DNA of 64,000 nt from NCBI GenBank assembly GCA_027489375.1, contig JAIXZW010000012.1, positions 310,001 through 374,000 of the forward strand, read 5' to 3'. The translations under genes were made by a program, and so were the position numbers. The notes under the pieces are model-generated. The model worked only from the letters and a program-made list of their open reading frames with translations. It did not search any database and was not told where the DNA came from. Origin of the DNA: Paracoccaceae bacterium (lineage in GTDB: Bacteria; Pseudomonadota; Alphaproteobacteria; Rhodobacterales; Rhodobacteraceae). Position 1 is the first letter of the stretch. Each line of letters opens with the position of its first letter. This document shows positions 18,109 through 25,194 of this stretch, piece by piece.

Positions 18109-18751
18109 AATCGTAGAGCCGTTTCGCTTCTTCGAGGGTGTCGAACATGTAAAGCTGGCCGTGGCGCAGCACTGCGGCCGAGCGGCAGAATTTCTCGATC
18201 GTCGAGGGTTGGTGCGAGACGACGATCACCGTGGCGTTCTGCAGTTTCTCGCGCAGGATCGTGCCCGCCTTGCGGTTGAATTCGGGGTCGGTCGAGTTGG
18301 GCATTCCCTCGTCGATCAGGTAGATGTCGAAATCCAGCGCGAGCAGGAGCGAGAAGGAAAAGCGCGAGCGCATGCCCGAGGAATAGGTCCCGACGGGGCG
18401 GTCGAAATATTCGCCGATGCCGCAGACCCAGCGACAGAAGCTTTCGACGTAGTCGGGGTCCAGCCCGTAAAGCCGCGCCACGTAGCGGGCGTTCTCCGTC
18501 GCCGAATGGCGCGAGACGACCCCGCCCATGAAGCCGAGCGGAAAGGAGATGCGCGAGCGGCGGGTGATCGCGCCCTCGTCCGGCTGTTCCAGCCCTGCCA
18601 TCATGTTGACGAGCGTGGTCTTGCCGGTGCCGTTGGGGGCAAGGATGCCAAGCGAATTGCCAAGCTCGACCCGGAAGGAGGCCCGGTCGAGGATGACCTT
18701 GCGCGTCTTTCCGGTCCAGAAGGACTTCGAGACGTTGTCGAACTCGATCAT
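18092..18751 (-). CDS. kpsT: Capsule polysaccharide ABC exporter, ATP-binding protein (KpsT-like)
   Basis: 219-aa ATPase of an ABC-2 type polysaccharide exporter. Seen: Walker A APNGTGKTT at 38-46, signature YSSGMRSRFSF, Walker B DIYLIDEGM and the switch HQPS. These variants are those of KpsT/CtrD. It is the first gene of the unit and overlaps kpsE. The matching permease (KpsM) is not in this neighbourhood. A minus-strand promoter lies about 90 bases upstream. Confidence 0.9.
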   Translation of the reverse strand: MIEFDNVSKSFWTGKTRKVILDRASFRVELGNSLGILAPNGTGKTTLVNMMAGLEQPDEGAITRRSRISFPLGFMGGVVSRHSATENARYVARLYGLDPDYVESFCRWVCGIGEYFDRPVGTYSSGMRSRFSFSLLLALDFDIYLIDEGMPNSTDPEFNRKAGTILREKLQNATVIVVSHQPSTIEKFCRSAAVLRHGQLYMFDTLEEAKRLYDYETQG

Positions 18752-18843
18752 ACAGCACCCTCGCGGCCCGCACGGTGGCCGACTGCCCCTCGCCGGCGTT
18801 TCATGACGCCTTTGGGATGACGTTAGACATCCTTTAAGGCAGC

Positions 18844-18873
18844 ATTATGGTGCAAACGATATACCAAACACAA
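18844..18873 (-). promoter_or_regulatory. Predicted promoter of kpsT-kpsE-kdsA
   Basis: On the minus strand TTGTGT (18873-18868) and CATAAT (18849-18844) are separated by 18 bases. Transcription would start near 18837 and give an 85-base leader before kpsT. Prediction from hexamers only. Confidence 0.45.
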
Positions 18874-18896
18874 TGGCCCGCATCGCTGGCGATTGT

Positions 18897-20108
18897 TTAC
18901 CGCTGGATGAGCCTGCCGAGCGCCATTGCGACCGGCCCCGCAAGCAGCGAAACCGCAAGGCCGAGCCGCGCCGCCTCGGCCATCTCTCCCCCCGGAATGG
19001 CGGTGTCGATGGCAAGGACGGGTGCGGTGAAGCCCATACCGGAGATCACCGCGATCAGCACGAGGTCGCGGATGCGCACGCCCGCAGGCATCGGCAGGCG
19101 GAAGAGTTGCGCGGCAAGCAGCGCGCCCAAGACCAGCCCGAGGGGCTTGCCGATCCAGAGAGAGGCCAGCACCGTCAGCGTCGTGGGCGCGAATGCGGCA
19201 AGGTCGATGCCGCCCCGTGTCAGGCCGAAAAGAAAGAGCACGAGCGCCAGCGGGCGGACAAGAAGATGCGCAAGCCGGTTCAGCGGATCGTGCAGAAGTT
19301 CCTCGGCCTCGGCAAAAAGGCCGAAGGCGCGGTCGGCATGGGGAATGACCGGCAAAAGCGGCAGAAGGCCGAGTTCCGCCGGAAGCCCCGCCGCGGCCAC
19401 CCCGATCCAGCTTGCCACGCCGGCCAGTGCATAGGGCCAGAGGGCTGCGGCACGGCGACGCTCTCTCTCGGTCGCGGCGGCAGAGGGCGGGCGGCCATAG
19501 AGGCGGTAGACGGTCAAACAGGCGGCAATCGGCAGCAGCAGCCACAACAGTTTCAACCCCGTTGCGGGATAGGCGAAGCCGAGGATCAGCGTGCCGAGGA
19601 TGTTGCTTGCAATGGTGATGAGCAAAAGGAGATGCAGCGCCGGATGCCCGCCGCCGAAGACGCGCCGTCCGACCACGTAGCCGACCACGATTTCCGACCC
19701 GATCGGCACAGGCCAGCCCGTCCCCGGAGATACGTCATAGGCCTGCGCGAAAAGTCCCCAGTGCCAGACCCAGACGAGGACCGACCCGAGCATCGCCCCG
19801 AGGACGGCCCCCGCAGGCAGGAGCGCCCGCCGCCCCGCAAGCGCGCCGCGCTGCAGGACAAGGGCTTCCCACAGCTCCTTGCCGACGAAAAAGAGGAAAA
19901 GCGACATCAGCACGTCCGACACCACCGCCATCGGCGAGACGACGACGGACTCGCCCGCGATCCATGCAGGCAGTGGCCGGTCGATCAGCCGCCATTCGAT
20001 GGCGTCGTAATAGCTTTCCGGCGAGAGGTTGACCCAGAGGGTCGCAAGCAGGATCCCCCCGAGCAATGCCCAGGCGAAGCGGCGGACAAAGGGGGAGACG
20101 CGATACAT
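18897..20108 (-). CDS. NhaA-family membrane protein lacking the antiport aspartates
   Basis: 403-aa inner membrane protein with about eleven to twelve helices. It is clearly NhaA-like: FFVGKELWEAL near 73-83, LWIGKPLGLVLGALL at 318-331 with the conserved lysine (Lys321), and GMGFTAP near the end. In Escherichia coli NhaA, Asp133 lies in ATDIAFAL and Asp163-Asp164 in AIIDDLGAI. The aligned stretches here read IGSEIVVGY (Glu139) and IASNILGTL (Ser168-Asn169), so both ion-binding aspartates are gone. It may not be a Na+/H+ antiporter, or it may have altered stoichiometry. It is divergent from the uracil-DNA glycosylase-like gene. Confidence 0.85.
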   Translation of the reverse strand: MYRVSPFVRRFAWALLGGILLATLWVNLSPESYYDAIEWRLIDRPLPAWIAGESVVVSPMAVVSDVLMSLFLFFVGKELWEALVLQRGALAGRRALLPAGAVLGAMLGSVLVWVWHWGLFAQAYDVSPGTGWPVPIGSEIVVGYVVGRRVFGGGHPALHLLLLITIASNILGTLILGFAYPATGLKLLWLLLPIAACLTVYRLYGRPPSAAATERERRRAAALWPYALAGVASWIGVAAAGLPAELGLLPLLPVIPHADRAFGLFAEAEELLHDPLNRLAHLLVRPLALVLFLFGLTRGGIDLAAFAPTTLTVLASLWIGKPLGLVLGALLAAQLFRLPMPAGVRIRDLVLIAVISGMGFTAPVLAIDTAIPGGEMAEAARLGLAVSLLAGPVAMALGRLIQR

Positions 20109-20236
20109 CGGCAGGCTATCTTCATCAGCGTGAACGTCGCTGCCGCCTAGACCCGTGACGGGCCCAGGACAACCCGCCTCTGGCGATTACGGCAAGGTGT
20201 TGCCCTCTCGCCATGCGTGCATCATCTGTGCAGGGA

Positions 20237-20842
20237 ATGACCGATCCCGCATCCCGCCTTGCCAATGACATCGGTGCCTGCGCCCTGTGCGCGGCCCGCT
20301 TCGCCGCCACCGCCACGGCGCATGTGCCGCGACCCGTTGCGTGGTTCGCCCCCGGCGCGCGCATCCTGGTTGCGGGGCAAGCGCCCGGCGCGCGGGTCCA
20401 TGCCTCGGGCCGGCCCTTTACCGATGCCTCGGGCGACCGGTTGCGGGATTGGACGGGTCTGGCCGAGGAGGTGTTCTACGACCGCTCGCGCATTGCCATC
20501 GTGCCGATGGCCTTTTGCTTTCCGGGCTATGATGCCAAAGGCTCCGACCTGCCCCCGCCGCCCCTGTGCGCCGCGACATGGCGGGCAAGGGTGATGCAGG
20601 CGCTGCCCGAGGTGCGCGTCACCTTGGCCGTGGGCGGGGCGGCGATGCGGTGGCATATCGGGGGCAAGGAGCCTGTGGCCGCCACCGTGGCGAATTGGCG
20701 CGACCATGCGGCACGCGGCATCTGGCCCTTGCCCCATCCGTCATGGCGCAATACCGGATGGCTGAAGCGCAACCCGTGGTTCGCGGCGGAACTTCTGCCC
20801 GAATTGCGCGACGCGATCCGCTCAACCCTCGGTGCCCCATGA
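20237..20842 (+). CDS. Uracil-DNA glycosylase family protein
   Basis: 201-aa protein with the layout of the UDG superfamily (families 4/5-like): an N-terminal CALCAAR, the active-site loop AGQAPGARVHASGRPF, and the C-terminal HPSWRNTGWLKRNPWF, where the His-Pro-Ser triad sits. Only two cysteines are seen at the N-terminus, so an iron-sulfur cluster is doubtful and true glycosylase activity is uncertain. ATG at 20237 is used; an in-frame ATG at 20213 is an alternative. The next gene overlaps it by four bases. Confidence 0.82.
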   Translation: MTDPASRLANDIGACALCAARFAATATAHVPRPVAWFAPGARILVAGQAPGARVHASGRPFTDASGDRLRDWTGLAEEVFYDRSRIAIVPMAFCFPGYDAKGSDLPPPPLCAATWRARVMQALPEVRVTLAVGGAAMRWHIGGKEPVAATVANWRDHAARGIWPLPHPSWRNTGWLKRNPWFAAELLPELRDAIRSTLGAP

Positions 20843-21624
20843 CTGCCACGCCCCTCGACGCTGCCCTGAACGACATGGTCGCGGCCCCTGCCGACGATGC
20901 GGCGCGGCTGCGGTTCTACCGCGCCTTTGCGGATGCCGAGCTGTTCCTTTTGCTGGAGGAGGAAGGCACCGCCGAAACCCTTGTGCCACGGGTGTTCGAC
21001 CTGTCCGAAGGCGCTGTCCTTCTGGCCTTTGACGCGGAAGAACGGCTTGCCGCCTTTGCCGAAGGCCCGGCCCCCTATGCCGCCCTGCCCGGCCGGATCA
21101 TCGCGGGGCAGCTTGCGGGGCAAGGGATCGGGCTGGGCCTCAACCTCGGGTCGGACCCGTCGATCATCCTGCCCGCCGATGCGATGGACTGGCTGGCCGA
21201 AACGCTGTCGGGCGGGCCGATCGAAACGGCGGCCAAGCCCCTTGCCTTCGCCGCACCCAAAGGCTTGCCCGAAGCGCTGGCCGTGGCGCTGGCCGACAAG
21301 CTGTCGCGGGCGGGCGGGCTGGCCGCCACCGCCCTGCTGGCCGCCGTGGAATACGACGGCAACCGCCACGGCCACATGCTCGCCTTCGTCGATGCGGCCG
21401 AGGGGGCGCAAGAGGCGCTTGCCCGTGCCGCCGCCGAGGCGCTGACCTTTTCGGGGCTCGAGGCGGGAGAGCTGGATGTCACCTTCCTTTCCGCAAGCGA
21501 TCCGGCAACCCGGTCGCTCGCCCGCGTGGCGCGCGTCTTCGATCTGCCCGCCCCCCTGCGCGCCGAACCCGCCGCCCCCGAGGCACCGGGCAGCAACCCC
21601 GACCGCCCGCCCCGCCTGCGCTAG
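20839..21624 (+). CDS. SseB-family protein
   Basis: 261 aa, cytoplasmic, with an SseB N-terminal-type domain (residues 1-120: AALNDMVAAPADDAARLRFYRAFADAELFLLL and following; given here in part) and a second half with a similar beta/alpha pattern. SseB proteins are poorly characterised; one relates to enhanced serine sensitivity. Its ATG overlaps the glycosylase-like stop in ATGA, so the two are translationally coupled. Function unknown. Confidence 0.8.
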   Translation: MTATPLDAALNDMVAAPADDAARLRFYRAFADAELFLLLEEEGTAETLVPRVFDLSEGAVLLAFDAEERLAAFAEGPAPYAALPGRIIAGQLAGQGIGLGLNLGSDPSIILPADAMDWLAETLSGGPIETAAKPLAFAAPKGLPEALAVALADKLSRAGGLAATALLAAVEYDGNRHGHMLAFVDAAEGAQEALARAAAEALTFSGLEAGELDVTFLSASDPATRSLARVARVFDLPAPLRAEPAAPEAPGSNPDRPPRLR

Positions 21625-21734
21625 GGGGCCAAAGCGGGGTCGGGTCGGCGCGAAACGGGGCGAATTTTATGGGGTATTATATTACCGTTTTTTCAAACAT
21701 ATGATTTCAAACGGTTTTATCTTCCCACCGCCCC

Positions 21735-21763
21735 TTGACCGCATCACCCCCTTACGCGATAAG
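21735..21763 (+). promoter_or_regulatory. Predicted rplM-rpsI promoter
   Basis: TTGACC (21735-21740) and GATAAG (21758-21763) with a 17-base spacer. Transcription would begin near 21770, about 45 bases before rplM. An AT-rich stretch at 21665-21725 lies upstream and may act as an UP-like element. Confidence 0.5.
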
Positions 21764-21816
21764 CCGCCATCCGAGATCACGGGGGGCAACCTCCGCCTTC
21801 ACTCATAGGGTTCAAG

Positions 21817-22281
21817 ATGAAAACCTTCACCGCTACTCCGGCGGATATCGAGAAGAAGTGGATCCTGATCGATGCCGAAGGCATCGTTCTGGGCCGCCTC
21901 GCCACGATCGTCGCCAACATCCTGCGCGGCAAGAACAAGCCGACCTTCACCCCCCACATGGACATGGGTGACAATGTCATCGTCATCAACGCCGACAAGG
22001 TGCAGATGACCGGCAACAAGCGCGACGACAAGCGCTACTACTGGCACACCGGCCACCCGGGCGGGATCAAGTTCCGCACCGCGCGTCAGGTTCTCGAAGG
22101 TGCGCATCCCGAGCGCGTCGTGACCAAGGCCGTCGAGCGCATGATCACCCGCAACAGCCTCGGCCGTCAGCAGATGACCAACCTGCGCGTCTATGCAGGT
22201 GCGGCCCATCCGCACGAAGCCCAGCAGCCCACCGTTCTGGACCTCAAGGCCCTGAACCCGAAGAACACGCGGAGCGCCTGA
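21817..22281 (+). CDS. rplM: 50S ribosomal protein L13
   Basis: 154-aa protein of the large ribosomal subunit, an early assembly protein that binds 23S rRNA. Family features are clear: [19 protein letters not shown] at the N-terminus, the central HTGHPGG turn, and the AHPHEAQQP block near the C-terminus. It is followed by rpsI after two bases, the usual bacterial pair. Confidence 0.99.
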   Translation: MKTFTATPADIEKKWILIDAEGIVLGRLATIVANILRGKNKPTFTPHMDMGDNVIVINADKVQMTGNKRDDKRYYWHTGHPGGIKFRTARQVLEGAHPERVVTKAVERMITRNSLGRQQMTNLRVYAGAAHPHEAQQPTVLDLKALNPKNTRSA

Positions 22282-22283
22282 TC

Positions 22284-22772
22284 ATGGCTGACATCAAGTC
22301 TCTCGACGATCTGAAATCGGCCGTCGCCGGTTCCGCCCCCGCCGCCGCTGAATCGGCTGCCCCCAAGGCTCCGCAGCGCGACTCGCTCGGCCGTTCCTAC
22401 GCGACCGGCAAGCGCAAGGACGCGGTTGCCCGCGTCTGGGTCAAGCCGGGTTCCGGCAAGGTCGTGGTGAACGGCAAGGAAATGGCCGTCTACTTCGCCC
22501 GCCCCGTGCTCCAGATGATCCTGAAGCAGCCGTTCCAGATCGCCAATGTGGAAGGCCAGTTCGACGTCTTCGCAACGGTCGCCGGTGGTGGTCTTTCGGG
22601 TCAGGCCGGTGCGGTCAAGCACGGCATCTCGAAAGCCCTGCAGCTTTATGAACCCAGCTTGCGTCCCGCGCTGAAAGCCGCAGGCTTCCTGACCCGCGAC
22701 AGCCGCGTCGTGGAACGCAAGAAGTACGGCAAGGCCAAAGCCCGCCGTTCCTTCCAGTTCTCGAAGCGCTGA
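22284..22772 (+). CDS. rpsI: 30S ribosomal protein S9
   Basis: 162-aa small-subunit protein. The N-terminus has an Ala-rich extension of about 35 residues, common in alphaproteobacteria, before [17 protein letters not shown]. The C-terminal tail ends [11 protein letters not shown], which reaches the P-site tRNA. Cotranscribed with rplM, with a terminator after it. Confidence 0.99.
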   Translation: MADIKSLDDLKSAVAGSAPAAAESAAPKAPQRDSLGRSYATGKRKDAVARVWVKPGSGKVVVNGKEMAVYFARPVLQMILKQPFQIANVEGQFDVFATVAGGGLSGQAGAVKHGISKALQLYEPSLRPALKAAGFLTRDSRVVERKKYGKAKARRSFQFSKR

Positions 22773-22792
22773 TCCTTCGGGATTGTTTCGTG

Positions 22793-22818
22793 CAAAGGCC
22801 CGCACCGGCGGGCCTTTG
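22793..22818 (+). terminator. Terminator of rplM-rpsI
   Basis: An 11-bp perfect stem, CAAAGGCCCGC (22793-22803) with GCGGGCCTTTG (22808-22818), around an ACCG loop, 20 bases after the rpsI stop. The T stretch is short and interrupted. Confidence 0.75.
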
Positions 22819-22919
22819 TCATTTGGGGCGTCCTGCGCCGAACCGGGCCGCTCTTGCGCCGCCGCGCCCCTTGGGCCATCCTCGGACCGCAGAGTGCGGC
22901 AGGGAATGGTGGGGACGGT

Positions 22920-23687
22920 ATGCGCAGAGAACGGGACCAGAACGACGATTTCCCGCCCGCCATGCAGCAGAGACAAAGCCTGAACGACCGCGCCTTTACC
23001 GGCAGCGACATCCGTGCCGATATCCTTGGCAAATACGGCTTCGAGGGCGACCTTCTCGACATTTACGTGACCGGCTCGGACCAGCTTGTCCACAAGTGGC
23101 ACCATTACCTGCCGCTTTATGACCGCTACTTTGCGGCATGGCGCAACCGGCCGCTGCGTTTCCTCGAGATCGGGGTGTTCAAGGGCGGGTCGCTGTCGAT
23201 GTGGCGCAAGTATTTCGGGCCTGACGCCGTGCTTTTCGGCATCGACATCGACCCTGCCTGCGCCGCCTATGACGGCATCGCCGGACAGGTGCGCATCGGT
23301 TCGCAGGACGACCCCGATTTCCTGCGCGCCGTGGTCGGGGAAATGGGCGGCGTGGACGTGGTGCTCGACGATGGCAGCCATGTGATGGAGCATATCCGCA
23401 AGAGTTTCGAGGTGCTCTTCCCCCTCGTCACCTCGGGCGGCACCTATATGGTCGAGGATCTGCACAGCGCCTATTGGCGGCGTTATGGCGGCGGGTATCG
23501 CCGTGCGGAGAACTTTTTCAACTTCGTGCGCGAAATGACCGACGATCTGCACGAGTGGTATCATGACCACGGTCTGCGCCATGAAGCGCTGTCGAAGCAC
23601 TGCACCGGCATCCACGTGCATGATTCGATCTGCGTCTTTGACCGGGGCGAGCGTATCGCGCCGACACATTCCCGCGTGGGGGGTTAG
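22920..23687 (+). CDS. SAM-dependent methyltransferase (MycE/CmcI-like)
   Basis: 255-aa class I methyltransferase. The SAM site is visible as LRFLEIGVFKGGSLSMW and FGIDIDP, followed by the acidic VDVVLDDGSHV, which resembles the metal-binding and catalytic region of the macrolide sugar methyltransferase MycE and the cephalosporin hydroxylase CmcI. This group often modifies sugars or surface glycans. The ATG at 22920 follows GGGGAC; a longer frame starts at 22854. Stop codons overlap the converging flavoprotein gene by four bases. The substrate is unknown. Confidence 0.82.
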   Translation: MRRERDQNDDFPPAMQQRQSLNDRAFTGSDIRADILGKYGFEGDLLDIYVTGSDQLVHKWHHYLPLYDRYFAAWRNRPLRFLEIGVFKGGSLSMWRKYFGPDAVLFGIDIDPACAAYDGIAGQVRIGSQDDPDFLRAVVGEMGGVDVVLDDGSHVMEHIRKSFEVLFPLVTSGGTYMVEDLHSAYWRRYGGGYRRAENFFNFVREMTDDLHEWYHDHGLRHEALSKHCTGIHVHDSICVFDRGERIAPTHSRVGG

Positions 23688-24862
23688 GCCACCTGCCCCG
23701 CAGCCCAGCCGGATGACCAGGCCCACTGGAAATTATATCCGCCAAGCCAACCGGTTACGTCGACAACCTCACCCACGAAGTAAAGACCGGGCACGCCCCT
23801 GGCTTCCATCGTGCGGGCGTCCAGCGCATCGGTATCGACCCCGCCAAGCGTCACTTCGGCGGTGCGGTAGCCTTCGGACCCGACCGGCACCAGCCGCCAC
23901 GAGGTGACGCCCTGCGCCACGCGCTCCAGCACGGCCTTGGGCAGTTCGGCCATCGGTCCCGTGATGCCTGCCTCCGCCTCCAGATGGCGGGCGAGCCGTT
24001 CGGGCAGCAGTTTGCCAAGCGCGGTGCGCAACATGCCCCGCCCCGCCGTCTGCTTTTCCGCAGCGAGGAACCCCGCGACATCGACATCCGGCGCGAGGTT
24101 CAGCGTCACCGCCTCGCCCTCGCGCCAATAGCTCGAGATTTGCAGGACCGCCGGACCCGACAGCCCGCGATGGGTGAACAGCACCGCCTCGTCGAAGCGG
24201 GTCTTGCCGCAAGAGACGCGCCCGTCGAGCGCCACCCCCGCCAGCGGCTTCATCCACGCAAGCTCCTGTTCGGCAAAGGTAAGCGGCACCAGACCCGGGC
24301 GCGTTTCGACCAGCGGCAGGCCGAAGGCTTCGGCCACGCGGTAGCCGTAGCCGGTCGCGCCCATCTTCGGGATGGACTTGCCCCCCGTCGCCACGATCAC
24401 CGAGGATGCGCGGAGCGGACCACGGGCGGTGTCGACCTCGAACCCTTCAGCGTGACGCCGCACCTCGCCCAAGGCGCAACCGAGCCAGAGCTCGCAGCCC
24501 GCAGCCTCCATGTCGCGGAGCAGCATCTGCACGATCTGCGTGGCCGGTCCGTCGCAGAAAAGCTGCCCCAGGGTCTTTTCGTGCCAGCGGATTCCCGCGG
24601 CATCGACCCGCGCGATGAAGTCCCGCGCCGTATAGCGCCGCAGCGCCGAAAGCGCGAAGCGCGGGTTGCGCCCGAGGAAGCGTTCAGCCCCGACGCCGAG
24701 GTTGGTAAAGTTGCACCGCCCTCCGCCCGAAATGCGGATTTTCTCGCCCGCCGCCTTGGCGTGGTCGATCACGAGCACCCGCCGCCCGCGCCGACCCGCC
24801 TCGATCGCGGCGAACATACCGGCCGCTCCGGCCCCCAGGACTATGACATCGAAGTGCTGCAT
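23684..24862 (-). CDS. HI0933/YhiN-family FAD-dependent oxidoreductase
   Basis: 392-aa flavoprotein. Seen: N-terminal dinucleotide-binding motif VLGAGAAGMFAAIEAGRRG, the family signature ISGGGRCNFTN near residues 45-55, and a C-terminal FAD closure GGYNFQWAWSSGWAAG. The family (also called BaiN or YhiN) is widespread and its physiological reaction is poorly defined. The gene ends by overlapping the methyltransferase stop and is divergent from the tRNA-Gln region. Confidence 0.93.
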   Translation of the reverse strand: MQHFDVIVLGAGAAGMFAAIEAGRRGRRVLVIDHAKAAGEKIRISGGGRCNFTNLGVGAERFLGRNPRFALSALRRYTARDFIARVDAAGIRWHEKTLGQLFCDGPATQIVQMLLRDMEAAGCELWLGCALGEVRRHAEGFEVDTARGPLRASSVIVATGGKSIPKMGATGYGYRVAEAFGLPLVETRPGLVPLTFAEQELAWMKPLAGVALDGRVSCGKTRFDEAVLFTHRGLSGPAVLQISSYWREGEAVTLNLAPDVDVAGFLAAEKQTAGRGMLRTALGKLLPERLARHLEAEAGITGPMAELPKAVLERVAQGVTSWRLVPVGSEGYRTAEVTLGGVDTDALDARTMEARGVPGLYFVGEVVDVTGWLGGYNFQWAWSSGWAAGQVA

Positions 24863-24924
24863 GACCCACTGCTACCCTTTGGGACAAGCACGTGCAATCG
24901 GACGATTTTTTCCGCAAATCCCCC

Positions 24925-24953
24925 TTGCAGCCCCCCGAACCCTTCGCTAATAA
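24925..24953 (+). promoter_or_regulatory. Predicted promoter of tRNA-Gln
   Basis: TTGCAG (24925-24930), a 17-base spacer and TAATAA (24948-24953) place the start near 24960, just before the tRNA. Confidence 0.6.
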
Positions 24954-24965
24954 CCCCCTCACGGT

Positions 24966-25040
<75 letters not shown>

Positions 25041-25194
25041 AAATTTTCCCGTTCATCAAAAATTCCCGTCACATCAACGGGTTCCCGTGCGGCGCCTGCA
25101 TCCCGATGCGCCTGCGCCGACAGGGACGGGAACGGCGGGGCGGATGTTTTGTGTCCTTGTGTGGACTGCCCTCCCCTGCAAAGCTGTCTGCGCC

